From: Geotalea toluenoxydans JCM 15764 | GTDB lineage: Bacteria > Desulfobacterota > Desulfuromonadia > Geobacterales > Geobacteraceae | Length of the DNA: 53,843 bases | Reading direction: 5' to 3' | Assembly (NCBI RefSeq): GCF_001311985.1 | Contig: NZ_BBCJ01000032.1 | Location: forward strand, 1 to 53,843 | Shown here: positions 1-8,707 of the stretch, piece after piece | Position numbering within the stretch: position 1 is the stretch's first letter | Layout of the letters: every line of letters starts with the position of its first letter | Position numbers and translations under genes: made by a program | The notes under the pieces: generated by a model | Databases searched by the model: none | Told to the model about the DNA's origin: nothing | The model's input: only the letters and a program-made list of their open reading frames with translations

Positions 1-77
1 ACCCTTCACCTTCACCCTTCACCCTTCACCCTTCACCCTTCACCCTTCACCCTTCACCCTTCACCCTTCACCCTTCC
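1..77. repeat. Tandem heptamer repeat (CACCCTT)n
   Basis: About eleven head-to-tail copies of the 7-base unit CACCCTT run from the window edge. One early copy is a 6-mer (CACCTT), lacking one C. The array may extend beyond the window. No coding frame is convincing across it. It lies upstream of the LysR gene, and the rest of the leader to that gene (78-238) is AT-rich with TTGA- and TATAAT-like words but no promoter with ideal spacing. It could be a slippage-prone microsatellite or the edge of a longer intergenic repeat. Confidence 0.9.
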
Positions 78-238
78 CTTCTCCCCTGGGAAAGGAAACT
101 GTACCGGACGGCTGGTGCTAATCAGGTTTCTAATGGGAAACGCTACTCTTCTCATAAATGATTGACTCCCCACTGTCAAATTGATAATTTTGATAAAACT
201 TATAATCATCATCGTTTTTTCCAATAGGAGGAATATTC

Positions 239-1162
239 ATGAACCTGAAACAGCTTGAGGTTTTTCTGGCGGTGGCCGAAACGGGCAGTTTTTCCCAGGG
301 GGCAGAGGCGACCTTCATTACCCAGTCGACGGTAAGCCTGCACATATCCTCATTGGAAAAAGAATTCGGCGTCAAGCTGCTGGATCGGACCGGCAAGGGT
401 GCACTGCTCACCGAGGGGGGGAAGGTGTTCCGGCAGCACGCCCGGCAGGTCGTTGTCGCGGCACAGGAGATCGCACTGGCCATGAACCGCTTCCGGGGCG
501 TGGAATACACAACCCTGTGCATCGGCGGCAGCAACATTCCAGGCGACTATATCATTCCTGAAATACTGTCTTTATTGCTGGCCCGGTTTCCTTCGCTCAC
601 CGTAAACATGATTCAGGGTGACAGCCGGGAGATTCTTGCCAAGATCCGGAATGAAGAAATTGAAACCGGAATCATCGGCAGTTGGTTCGACAATGATGAC
701 TTTATCCTCACACCGGTGGGTAATGACGTAATCAGGCTGGTGGTGGGGAAAAAACATCGATGGCACGGCAGGAAAGCAGTAGGCCTGGAGGAGCTACAGG
801 AGGAGGCTTTCATCCTCCGTGAGTCCGGTTCCGGGACGGGCAAAACAGTAGCTGAAGCCTTGGTGTCTGCAGGGATGAATATAGCCGCCATACAGGTAAA
901 GGCGCGGCTGGGAAGTAACGAAGCCATAAAGCAGGCGGTGATGAACGGATTGGGGATTTCTTTTATTTCGCAGATCTCAATAAATAAAGAACTGTCAAGA
1001 AAAGAACTTGCAGCAATGGACGTAAGCGGGGTGAATCTTTCGCGACATTTTTACCTGGTACAAAGGAAGGGACGGGAACTGTCGCCCGCAGCCCATGCCT
1101 TTGTTGAAATTGCCCGGAAGATGCATTCAACGGAGAAGGCTAGGTTCTTGTCCTATTTCTAG
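239..1162 (+). CDS. LysR-family transcriptional regulator (possibly the selenium-metabolism-associated type)
   Basis: A full-length LysR protein of 307 residues. The N-terminal winged helix-turn-helix (about residues 1-60) has the usual pattern: MNLKQLEVF start, a GSFSQGAEA helix, the SQSTVS-like recognition helix written as TQSTVSLHIS, then LEKEFGVKLLDR. Residues 90-300 form the effector-binding domain, with typical GGSNIPGDYIIP and LGSNEAIKQAV segments. The ATG is preceded by a strong AGGAGG. The sequence resembles the LysR group that co-occurs with selenium genes in deltaproteobacteria and clostridia, but this is recalled similarity only; no selenium gene is adjacent, and the window's YedE transporter is far away at the other end. 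LysR class is certain; the target is not. Confidence 0.9.
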   Translation: MNLKQLEVFLAVAETGSFSQGAEATFITQSTVSLHISSLEKEFGVKLLDRTGKGALLTEGGKVFRQHARQVVVAAQEIALAMNRFRGVEYTTLCIGGSNIPGDYIIPEILSLLLARFPSLTVNMIQGDSREILAKIRNEEIETGIIGSWFDNDDFILTPVGNDVIRLVVGKKHRWHGRKAVGLEELQEEAFILRESGSGTGKTVAEALVSAGMNIAAIQVKARLGSNEAIKQAVMNGLGISFISQISINKELSRKELAAMDVSGVNLSRHFYLVQRKGRELSPAAHAFVEIARKMHSTEKARFLSYF

Positions 1163-1167
1163 GTTCC

Positions 1168-1282
1168 AGGAGTCTGTCTGACATGGGGGATCGCAGCGAG
1201 AGGATAGCAGGTCGAGGACAGATTTACGGAAATATGGACCGACCTGCTATTCTCGCAGCATTCCTAAGTCCGACAGACTCCT
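1168..1282. repeat. 115-bp interrupted inverted repeat between convergent genes
   Basis: The outer arms are perfect: AGGAGTCTGTC at 1168-1178 and GACAGACTCCT at 1272-1282. Inner arms near 1196-1215 and 1240-1259 pair imperfectly around GATAGCAGGTCG and CGACCTGCTAT. The element fills the gap between the converging LysR and BAX-inhibitor genes and overlaps the latter's stop codon. It could act as a bidirectional transcription barrier or be a REP/MITE-like dispersed element. It lacks the T-run of a classical terminator. Confidence 0.75.
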
Positions 1283-1976
1283 AGCGGCGGTTACCGAGCA
1301 GACGCAGCAGCATGAGAAACAAGTTGATGAAATCCAGATAAAGGGTAAGGGCGCCTAGGATGGCCGGTTTCCGACCCTCTGCACCGCTCGCGGCCATGGC
1401 CTTGATCTTCCAGGTGTCATAGGCGGTAAGACCGGTAAAAACTATCACCCCCAGGGCAGAAATGATCCACGAGGCGGCGCTGCTTTTGGTAAAGATATTG
1501 ACGATCGAGGCGATGACAATACCGATCAGCCCCATGAAGAGAAAGCTGCCCATGCCGGTCAGGTCACGCTTTGTCACATAACCATAAATGCTCATGGCGC
1601 CGAAGGTGGCGGCGGTGATGACAAAGGTGGAGCCGATGGATTCGGCGGTGTAGACGGCGAAGATGGCGGACATGGTGACGCCATTCAGGGCGGCATAGAG
1701 GATGAACAGTGACGAGGCTGCAGTGGCGCTGAGCCTGTTGATAGCGCCGGAAATGGCGAATACCAGCCCCAGTTCGCCCAGGATAAGTGCGTAGAACACC
1801 AACCTGTTGCCGAAGATGGCATTGAGCATAACCGGTGAAGAAATGGTGACCATGGCCAGAATTGCAGTGACCAGAAGTCCGCCACCCATCCAGGCGTAGA
1901 CCTGCCTGATAAGGGTGTTCTGGGCGATGGCAACCTGATCGGCGGTGCGTGGGTATTTCACATTGAAGTCGTCCAT
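1281..1976 (-). CDS. BAX inhibitor-1 / YccA-family integral membrane protein
   Basis: 231 residues with about seven hydrophobic segments after a short polar N-terminus, the normal size and topology of bacterial Bax inhibitor-1 (UPF0005) proteins. Family features include YAWMGGGLLVTAI in the first membrane segment, the SAIFAVYTAESIGSTF loop, and the C-terminal TGLTAYDTWKIK followed by ALTLYLDFINLFLMLLRLLG. Members act as pH-sensitive Ca2+ leak channels or protease modulators in the inner membrane; the role here is not shown. An AAGGAAGGAGC ribosome site precedes the ATG. The gene is uninterrupted and converges on the LysR gene. Confidence 0.92.
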   Translation of the reverse strand: MDDFNVKYPRTADQVAIAQNTLIRQVYAWMGGGLLVTAILAMVTISSPVMLNAIFGNRLVFYALILGELGLVFAISGAINRLSATAASSLFILYAALNGVTMSAIFAVYTAESIGSTFVITAATFGAMSIYGYVTKRDLTGMGSFLFMGLIGIVIASIVNIFTKSSAASWIISALGVIVFTGLTAYDTWKIKAMAASGAEGRKPAILGALTLYLDFINLFLMLLRLLGNRR

Positions 1977-2047
1977 TTTGTGCTCCTTCCTTTTCTAGGT
2001 TTGCTGATAAAATTGATTACTATATGTCCGCCTGTCAAGCGTGCACT

Positions 2048-2601
2048 CTATGCTTCGCTCAATGGGAGACCGGCCAGCAGTTCCAGTGGAGCTTCCAGAG
2101 TCTTGCCGGAAGTGGTTACATAGATAGTGCCACCGGTGATGGTAACTTCCCAGGCGATTGACCGCTCCAGGCCGTCAGCCAGTTCCCTTACAAAGTTGAA
2201 ATCAACGCCGACGACTGAAAGGTTCGGCATGGCGGCAAGCCGGGCCAGGTGCTGGTCCTCCCAGCGGCTCCGATTCTGGGCGCCCGCCACAAGCACTACC
2301 CTGCCCGCATGACGGGCCGCCTTGAGCAGGCGTTCCGGCTCCGGTGTTCCCACCTCGACCCAGAGCGTAACCCGGCCATCGCCCCCCTTGACCCACAGAT
2401 CGGGCTCGTCTCCGGCGCCGACTCCTTTGGTAAAGGCCAGTTCGGCGCATAGCAGATGGAATAGGCCAAAAGACGCAGCACCAGCCGCTCCGCCGTCTCC
2501 GAAGGGTGCCGGGCAATGGTCGCCTGCAGCGCTTCATAGGTGCTGCGGTCCACATCGGTCAGTTGAATGTTTGCACGGTAGATGGTGGATGGTAAGGCCA
2601 T
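2048..2601 (-). CDS. yaeQ: YaeQ-family protein (one frameshift)
   Basis: Two overlapping reading frames together give one YaeQ protein of about 184 residues. The first carries the family start (MALPSTIYRANIQLTDVDR) and ARHPSETAERLVLRLLAY. The second carries the conserved EVGTPEPERLLKAARHAGRVVLV and NLSVVGVDFNFV. They join if one G is restored near position 2445, so that GCGCCGAA reads GCGGCCGAA. The repaired stretch then reads ELAFTKGVGAGDEPDLWVK, which is typical of YaeQ. YaeQ has a PD-(D/E)XK nuclease-like fold and no firmly established function. The break is most likely sequence error. Confidence 0.82.
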
Positions 2602-2650
2602 TATCCGATCGGCTCCTTGTGTTGCTCCGGGTGAAATGCAGTTTCAGGTG

Positions 2651-3163
2651 CTACTGCCCAACCGCCGCGCCGCGCATGGCACCCGGCGGCCTGATGAAAG
2701 AGAGAAAGCGCTCCTGCAGCTGCTCGGCCTGCTCGGCCTGCTCGATCCGCCCCGTGTTCCGCAGTATCTCGATAACGCATTCGGCCGTACACAGGCAGGC
2801 CTCTTTCTGGTTTTTTCGCAGGTTGTAGCGGGACATGCCGGCCGGCTTGAGGCTGACCCGGTGGGCCTTTCGCAGATAGGGGCTGCGCTGGTGAATCTTG
2901 CGGGCCTCGTGCCAGGTGCCGTCGATGAGGATAAAGCGGGTGATGTGCGACAGATTGCCGTTGCTTTCTTCGTTTTCGTCCGCGGGTCCGGGATAGACAA
3001 GCGCCACCCCGCCGGCCTCGATCTCTTCCACCAGCCCGGCAGGGGGATTCATGCGGTCCCAGCGCACCTGCTCGGCCGCATCCCCCATGATTTCCAACAC
3101 CAGACGGCCGGTATTGGAGCGCTTGTCGAATTCCTTGAAATGGGTCAACAGGGTGATTTTCAT
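2651..3163 (-). CDS. DTW-domain tRNA-uridine aminocarboxypropyltransferase-like protein
   Basis: About 170 residues with the DTW-family core: SNTGRLV near the start, ILIDGTWHEARKI with the name-giving (D)TW motif, SPYLRK, YNLRKNQKEACLCTAE and a C-terminal ERFLSFIRPP. Family members (TapT/TuaA type) transfer the 3-amino-3-carboxypropyl group of S-adenosylmethionine to a uridine in tRNA, forming acp3U. Unlike E. coli TapT this version lacks the N-terminal Cys-rich zinc motif and begins just before SNTGRLV, as short members do. The ATG at MKITLL is preferred over an upstream TTG. It sits directly downstream of rhlE on the same strand, so both may be cotranscribed. Confidence 0.85.
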   Translation of the reverse strand: MKITLLTHFKEFDKRSNTGRLVLEIMGDAAEQVRWDRMNPPAGLVEEIEAGGVALVYPGPADENEESNGNLSHITRFILIDGTWHEARKIHQRSPYLRKAHRVSLKPAGMSRYNLRKNQKEACLCTAECVIEILRNTGRIEQAEQAEQLQERFLSFIRPPGAMRGAAVGQ

Positions 3164-3207
3164 TGGTGGGAAAATATCACGTAATGGGGAATTCAACAAG
3201 AGCTACG

Positions 3208-4538
3208 TCACTGGGCGCGCCGCGAGCGATGTACCCGTGGCCGTGAAGCACCAGGGCGAGCTTCCTTACCCGGATGGCCCGCTGCCACCTGTTTTGCAGG
3301 CTGGCCGCCTTTGGCAGGAGCCGCGCTTTTATTTGCGGCCGGCTTTGCCTTGGGCTGCTTGCGGACTTGGGGCGTTCTCGGGGGGCGTGCGAATTCAGCG
3401 TCGCGGTGCGGCGCCGGGACATTGTAATCAAAGCCCTCGACCGTGCGCCGCTCCAAAGGGGCGCCAAGTGCCTTCTCGATGGTGCGCACCATTGCCGTAT
3501 CCTCGGCAGTTACCAGGGTAAAGGCGTCGCCGCTTCTTGATGCACGACCGGTACGGCCGATGCGATGGATGTAGGTCTCAGCCTTATCGGTAATGTCGTA
3601 ATTCACCACGTGGGATATCTGTGTCACGTCAATGCCACGGGCTGCGATATCGGTTGCTACCAGGATCTGGAACGAGCCGTCACGAAAGCCATCCAATGCG
3701 GCCTGGCGCCTGTTCTGGGAAAGATTTCCCTGGAGCGATGCGGCCCGGTAACCGGCTTTTTCCAGCTGCTCGCCGACACGCTTGGCGCGGTGTTTCGTTT
3801 TGGTGAAAACCAGCACCGACTGCTTGTCGGTGTGGCGCAGCAGTTCCAGGAGCAGAGGGGTCTTGAGGTGTTGGGAAACCGGATAAATGGCATGATTTAC
3901 CGTAACCGGCGGAGCAGTGGATCCCACCTGCACCGTCACCGGGTTGTGGAGGATTTCCCCGGCCAGGCGTTTGATATCCGGAGGCATGGTTGCTGAAAAG
4001 AGCAACGTCTGGCGCTTTTTCGGCAATTGTCCGAGGATGCGGCGGATGTCGGGAAGAAATCCCATGTCGAACATCTGGTCGGCTCATCCAGAACCAGCAC
4101 TTCAAGATGGGATAAATCGATGGTCCTTTGGCCCATGTGGTCCAGGAGGCGTCCCGGACAGGCAACGACAATTTCGACGCCGTTTCTCAGCTTCTGTATC
4201 TGCGGATTGATGTTAACGCCGCCATAGACGGTGGCGCTTTTAAGTCGAGTCTGCTGTCCGAGCACCGTAATGGCCTCGTGAATCTGCTCGGCCAGTTCCC
4301 TGGTCGGCGCGATAATCAGGGCGCGCACCCTGCCCCTCGGTCCCTCCATCAGCCTTTGCAGGATTGGCAGAACAAACGCGGCTGTTTTCCCGGTGCCGGT
4401 CTGGGCCAGGCCCATGACATCCTTTCCATCCATAACAGGAGGAATTGCCTGGGTCTGAATCGGTGTCGGCGTCACATAGCCTGCTTCCTTCACTGCGGCC
4501 GAGATAAGTGGGTGAAAATTAAATAACTGAAAATTCAT
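3208..4538 (-). CDS. rhlE: DEAD-box ATP-dependent RNA helicase, RhlE type (one frameshift)
   Basis: A complete DEAD-box helicase once a single base is restored near 4083. The first frame shows the Q motif (TPTPIQTQAIP), motif I (AQTGTGKT), motif Ia (PTRELAEQI), GG, TPGR-like CPGRLLD and VLVLDE. It then breaks where GAGGCC reads GAGCC; repair gives the DEAD-box variant DEADQMFDMGF. The second frame holds SAT (FSATMP), motif IV/V (ATDIAARGID) and motif VI (HRIGRTGR). A basic Pro/Lys-rich tail follows, as in RhlE. It remodels RNA, typically in ribosome assembly or cold adaptation, and it lies beside the cold-shock gene. The break lies in a family-defining motif and is almost certainly artefactual. 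Confidence 0.9.
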
Positions 4539-4550
4539 AAGATCCTTTTT

Positions 4551-4586
4551 TCAAAAAAAAAAGCCGCGGATTTCTCCGAGGCTTTT
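4551..4586 (-). terminator. Rho-independent terminator of the cold-shock gene
   Basis: On the minus strand AGCCTCGG pairs with CCGCGGCT across a short AT-rich loop (one mismatch) and runs into about ten T residues. It lies just after the csp stop codon and before rhlE, so csp is transcribed as its own unit. Confidence 0.85.
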
Positions 4587-4612
4587 TCTGCGTTAACGAA
4601 GTACTACTTGCT

Positions 4613-4812
4613 TCAAATTCTGGTTACATTCGCGGCCTGAAGCCTTTCGGACCCTTGGTGACCTCAAACTGAACCCTATCCCCCTCAGCAAGGGATTTGA
4701 ATCCTTCGCCGCTGATGGCGGAAAAGTGGCAAAATACGTCTTCGCCGTTTTCCTGCTCGAGAAATCCAAAACCTTTGCTGTCATTAAACCATTTTACTGT
4801 TCCGTTTACCAT
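4613..4812 (-). CDS. CspA-family cold-shock protein (frameshift near the end)
   Basis: A single cold-shock domain with RNP1 KGFGFLEQ and RNP2 DVFCHFSAI, starting [11 protein letters not shown]. As written the frame ends after 62 residues in [10 protein letters not shown]. Restoring one C near 4642 (GGCCTT for GGCTT) gives the canonical tail KGPKGLQAANV and a 66-residue protein, the usual CspA length. Cold-shock proteins bind single-stranded RNA or DNA and melt secondary structure. A strong terminator follows. The long AT-rich 5' region, with no other gene before 4973, fits a leader of the cspA kind, though no specific element was identified. Confidence 0.92.
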
Positions 4813-4972
4813 TCGTTACTTTTCTCCGATTTCTTTACTGCTTGATATTATCCGGCATATTCCGGACCAAAGGCACCATAACAGCATTGTTTGTACGGAG
4901 TCAAGCTAATAAAAATAAAAGTTAAAAAAAATTCCAGAGGTTGCCTGGGTCTGCAACCGCAGTCGATGGGTT

Positions 4973-5263
4973 TTATTCTACGCCGGTCAGGAGATTCACG
5001 GCTTTATCCGCCATCAAGGGTTCGGTAGCCTTTACATAGGCGGTGAAATGAGGTGATGCCATGTGCCGGTCCAGGGCATCCTTGTTCTGCCAGTTTTCGT
5101 AGAAAATAAAGACTGCCGGGTCATGGTTATCCTGGTGCAGCCGGTACTCGATGCATCCTTCCTCTTTCCGGGTGGGTGGGATCAGTTTGATCAGCTCCGC
5201 CTTCAATGCCTCGATGGATTCCTTTTTTGCCACGACCTTTGCCACGACGGTCAAGTTTGCCAT
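4973..5263 (-). CDS. Antibiotic biosynthesis monooxygenase (ABM) / putative quinol monooxygenase
   Basis: 96 residues forming one ABM ferredoxin-like domain: a MANLTVVAKVVAKKE start, LIPPTRKEEGCIEYRLHQD, then FIFYENWQNKDALDRHMASPHF and a C-terminal strand. These are the marks of YgiN-type small monooxygenases that dimerise and need no metal. The start is set by an AAAGGAGGAGG ribosome site a few bases before ATG; an upstream in-frame extension is not needed. Substrate unknown; quinols are the usual suggestion. Confidence 0.88.
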   Translation of the reverse strand: MANLTVVAKVVAKKESIEALKAELIKLIPPTRKEEGCIEYRLHQDNHDPAVFIFYENWQNKDALDRHMASPHFTAYVKATEPLMADKAVNLLTGVE

Positions 5264-5330
5264 GATACCTCCTCCTTTACGATGTTTACAGGTTACGGGG
5301 CAGCATAACAAAATAATGCTGCCAGGGCAA

Positions 5331-6541
5331 TCATGGGCATTTTTTCCCTTCCAGCATCCTCAGCATCTCCACCCGCTTTTGCAAAATGAAGTCGGCACGC
5401 TTTTCTGCCGGCATGGCACAAAGCCGCTCTATCTCGATCCCCAGTTCCGCCGTAGTCATGGCGGCAACTTTCACCGCTGTTTCCCAACCGGGGGGTATGG
5501 TGTTCTCCGGCTTGTCGGCACGGGCGATCACCGGCAAGATCCAGGCAATGCCCGCCTTGACGGCCTGCTCTGCGCTCCTGATCCTGGTAGAAGAGCGCAG
5601 CTCAGCCCATTTGTTCAGATGCATATGGAGCCGGCTTGTCCAGGAAAGGGCCTTCATGTAACTGGCAGGCAGACACAGACGCCTGCCCAGACGGTGCCCC
5701 ATATGGAATCCTGCCTCTTCATGGCCATGATGCCTGGGATACAGGTCAGGATCGGTGGCCAGCTTGCCGATATCGTGAAAAAAAGCACAGAAACGGGCCA
5801 GCGGGTCGCCGGTCACGGCTGCGGTCCGTTGCAGCACCTGCAGAGAGTGGGTGAACAGGTCTCCCTCGGGATGATGCTCCAGGGGGCCGGCCGGGATTTC
5901 CGTCATAAGGAACAGCTCGGGCAGCCACTCCTTGCCCACACCGAAATCCAGCATCCGCTGGAAGAATATCCCCGGCTCCTTGCCGCCGAGGGCCTTGAGC
6001 ATTTCCCGGCTGAATCGTTCCACCGGAATATGGCCGAGCCTGGCAGGCCAGTCCCTACCCCGGATCAGCGCCTCGGTTGCCGGTGTCATCCGCCAGCCGT
6101 CCGCCTCGAAGCGAAAGGCCCTGAAGATCCTCAAGGGATCGTCGGTAAAAGTATTGTCGGTACAGGCCTGCAAAAGACCTTCGCGCAGGTGTCGGCTCCC
6201 GTCAAGGGGATCGTATAGCATACCGGAAAGATGCATGGCAATGGCGTTGATGGTGAAGTCACGGCGGCGCAGGTCCTCAATGAGGGACTCTTCCCTGAGC
6301 TGAATGATCTCGATCTTCCCCAATTCAGGGTGGCACTGGAACCAGATGGGGACAGTCGTCTTGCCCGTGACCGGGTAAAACCCGCAGCTACGGAGCGTTT
6401 CATCGGCAAGCGCCGCCACCAGGTCGATATCTTCGCTTTCCTTGCCCAGCAGGAAGTCACGGACACTCCCCCCCACCACATAAATATGTTCATGCAGTCG
6501 GTTGGGAAAAGCGCCTGCAGGGAGATCAGCAAATCCTTCAT
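5331..6541 (-). CDS. tRNA nucleotidyltransferase / poly(A) polymerase family with HD domain (one frameshift)
   Basis: Class II nucleotidyltransferase. The N-terminal catalytic head reads VVGGSVRDFLLG then EDIDLVAAL (the two-Asp motif). It continues with RRDFTINAIAMHL, YDPLDGSRHLREGLLQACTDNTFTDDPLRIFRAFRFEA and a mid-protein HD domain (HSLQVLQRTA, FCAFFHDIGKLATDP). The true start is the ATG behind GGAGAA, giving MKDLLISLQALFP. One C must be restored near 6505 (TTCCCC for TTCCC) to join it to NRLHEHIYVVGGSVRD. The family either adds CCA to tRNA 3' ends or polyadenylates RNA; sequence alone does not separate the two here. Overall length, about 400 residues, is normal. Confidence 0.87.
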
Positions 6542-6560
6542 GGGTTCTCCATACTCCTTA

Positions 6561-7717
6561 TTACAACCGCACCTTCGGCCGCCTGTCGCTCTTTGTAGCC
6601 GCAACCAGCCCTGTCCCTTGCGGTTTCCTCACCCAGGCGACCTGCGATCCCCTGGAAAGCCCGGCAAAGCGGTACCCTTCCCGCTTGAGCTCGGCACCAG
6701 TTCCTTCAGCGCCGCCAGGGTTTCCTGGTGCCCCGCTCCGTCGTGGAACAGTATGACGATATTTTCCCGGTGCCGGTTCTTCAACTGGTTCAGCACGCTT
6801 CTGGCAATGAATGCATGATTGCCCAGCCCTTCCGGCCTGGTATCGTTGCTGTCAACATCCCAATCGACAATCTGTACTGACGGATTGCTGATTTGGGAGA
6901 TTCGGCGCCGGATGGTGTTCGACCCGTACGGAATGCGGACCAAAAGCCCGTCTCCTCCAAGCTGGTCCAGGAGTGCCGCTGTTCTTGCAATTTCGCCGTT
7001 GAGAGCCGATGGGCCGGCGGTTAAGCGTCTGGCGTCATGGGTAAAGGTATGGTTGGCGACCGTATGGCCATTGCCGACGGTATCTTTCACAAGCTGTTCG
7101 TGTCCCTTGATATTCCTCCCCACGGCAAAAAAAGTGGCGTTAATTCCTTCAGACTTGAGATAACGGGCGATGGGGAGGGTGAGCGGCGAGGGCCCGTCAT
7201 CGAAGGTAAGATAAAGGGTCGGTCTGGCCCCCTTGCGATTGGCCTTTTCCTGCGAGCCTGCCGGCCTGGCAGCTGCCTCGGCCGGGCGAAGGGAAAGGAT
7301 CTCTTCGTTTGCCAGGGCCGCCTGTTCTTTGGCTTGCAGAATTGCACGCTCCCGCGCCCGTTCCAGGGAAGCCCTGTTTGCTTCGCCAGCCCCATGGAGA
7401 AGCTGGGCAGTTTTTGCAATGACATTTTTATGCAGCATCCTCCCCTTGATGACGGTCAGCTGGTAAAACCGGTCGGCCTCTTCATCCTTTCCCTGCTGCA
7501 ACAGGAGTTCGGCCTGGGAAAAGGCGATATGGACACTCTCGAATTCAGTGGGCAGGTGCTTGTCGGCACTTTCCTGGCGGGCAGCATGTAAGGCGTTAAC
7601 GGCGTCGTCCCGCCAGGGAGACGGTGTTGTGGAGCATGCGGAGAGTGTTAGCCCGGCCATCACCAGGAGAAACCAATGCCTTCGGTTGAATGATGCTTTA
7701 AATATGCCTTTTGCCAT
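6561..7717 (-). CDS. Polysaccharide deacetylase lipoprotein with N-terminal DUF4398-like helical domain (one frameshift)
   Basis: A signal peptide ends in a lipobox (LTLSAC), so the protein should be a periplasm-facing lipoprotein. Residues about 30-130 are helical and resemble DUF4398 (AARQESADKHLPTEF, ELLLQQGKDEEADRFYQL). A NodB domain follows with motif 1 TFDDGPS, motif 2 HTFTH and motif 3 RIPYGSNT, then DWDVDSNDT and ILFHDG. The metal-binding Asp and the two His are present. As written the frame ends in an unrelated tail; restoring a G near 6693 (CCGGAG for CCGAG) gives a sensible C-terminus (ELVPELKREGYRFAGL) ending at 6561. The ATG behind GGAAGG is preferred. Likely de-N-acetylates a cell-envelope polysaccharide. 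Confidence 0.85.
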
Positions 7718-7881
7718 TAAGTGCCTTCCATCACAATATCTAGAGGGCATTCCCTATCGGGTACCCGCGAAGTTTTGCCATAATACCAGCTTTTAGCGCT
7801 TTGTAATGGTTTTGTTTTCGGCGATTGCCATTTGGGCAAGGTTTGTCCAGAGGAAAGGTCATGATTCCCTGAAAAATGGGT

Positions 7882-7915
7882 TTGACAGGCAATCATTTGG
7901 CATCTAATATGATGC
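7882..7915 (+). promoter_or_regulatory. Sigma-70 promoter with overlapping palindromic operator for the toxin-antitoxin operon
   Basis: TTGACA (7882-7887) and TAATAT (7905-7910) are separated by exactly 17 bases. The -10 box is the centre of a perfect palindrome, GCATC-TAATAT-GATGC (7900-7915), so a dimer bound there would block RNA polymerase. This is the expected layout for autorepression by a Phd/YefM antitoxin, whose gene starts about 30 bases downstream. Confidence 0.8.
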
Positions 7916-7947
7916 AAAATAATGCACTAAATAGGGTGAGGTATCCC

Positions 7948-8226
7948 ATGTCCATAAGTCTGGCAGAAGACATACGCTCGGTTACCGATCTGAAACGGCA
8001 TACTCGGGAAATTCTTGATCATGTTCACCAGTCAGGGCGTCCCGTGGTGCTGACTGTCAACGGCAGGGCCGATTCTGTAATCATCGACGCCAAGGTCTAC
8101 GAAAAGCAGCTTAAGGCGATGAACCTCGCCCGCTTGCTGTCCGAGGCGGAGGCACAGGTGTCGGATGGTAAGACTCGCTCGGCCCGCGCGTTCTTTGAAG
8201 AGTTCAAGAATGCGCGTAAAATATAA
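7948..8226 (+). CDS. Type II antitoxin, Phd/YefM family
   Basis: 92 residues. The N-terminal half is the DNA-binding Phd/YefM fold (SISLAEDIRSVTDLKRHTREILDHVHQSGRPVVLTVNGRADSVIIDAKVYEK). The acidic, Ala-rich C-terminal helix (LLSEAEAQVSDGKTRSARAFFEEFK) is the usual toxin-wrapping segment. The ATG has GTGAGG upstream; an in-frame extension upstream of it runs through the promoter and is rejected. It overlaps the toxin gene by 17 bases, giving coupled translation, and is preceded by a promoter-operator palindrome. Confidence 0.92.
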   Translation: MSISLAEDIRSVTDLKRHTREILDHVHQSGRPVVLTVNGRADSVIIDAKVYEKQLKAMNLARLLSEAEAQVSDGKTRSARAFFEEFKNARKI

Positions 8227-8524
8227 CGTCCAAATCACTCCGGCAGCCGAGCGCGATGTGGAGGAAATCTGGATCTACATCGCCGATGACAGCCCGGAGA
8301 ACGCCAATGCCTTCATTATAGGCGTTGAGGAACAGATCACCACGCTTGAACAACTTCCCGAGCGCTGCCCGCTGATCCCGGAAAACGAGCAACTTGGTAC
8401 AGCCTATCGCCAACTGCTTTATGGCGCCTACCGCACCATCTTCCGTATTGCCGGAAAGACAGTTTATATTCTGCGCATCATCCACAGCTCCCGCCTGCTT
8501 GATTCATCCTGCTTCGAAGATTGA
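8210..8524 (+). CDS. Type II toxin, RelE/ParE superfamily
   Basis: 104 residues starting MRVKYNVQITPAAERDVEEIWIYIA, the classic ParE opening (strand, then long helix). Then come LEQLPERCPLIPENEQLGTAYRQLLYGAYRTIFRI and VYILRIIHSSR, matching the ParE end pattern in which a conserved R follows the H. ParE members poison gyrase and RelE members cleave mRNA on the ribosome; the ParE-like start favours the former, not proven. It is translationally coupled to the upstream antitoxin. Confidence 0.9.
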   Translation: MRVKYNVQITPAAERDVEEIWIYIADDSPENANAFIIGVEEQITTLEQLPERCPLIPENEQLGTAYRQLLYGAYRTIFRIAGKTVYILRIIHSSRLLDSSCFED

Positions 8525-8707
8525 GCTTATTGAGAAGAGCTTGAATGGCGCTGTTCTCCCTTGCCTGCCCTTTAGATCGCAGGATACAAAGCTGATCGGT
8601 GCCCCTTTTGACCCGGTGCCTCTTTCAGGAAGCTGCAAATACACAAATGCAAGGCCTGTGATGATCCTGACATCGCATGGTTTTGTTTCGGGTGTTAAAG
8701 GGGAATG

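Noticed and set aside
1..77. CRISPR array
   Set aside because: The unit is 7 bases with no spacers and no cas genes nearby.
2322..4526. Long plus-strand frames opposite yaeQ, the DTW gene and rhlE
   Set aside because: They are antisense shadows of conserved minus-strand genes and show no protein family features.
5151..6218. 355-residue plus-strand frame opposite the tRNA nucleotidyltransferase
   Set aside because: Low-complexity His/Pro/Gln composition typical of an antisense shadow; the minus strand encodes a well-conserved enzyme.
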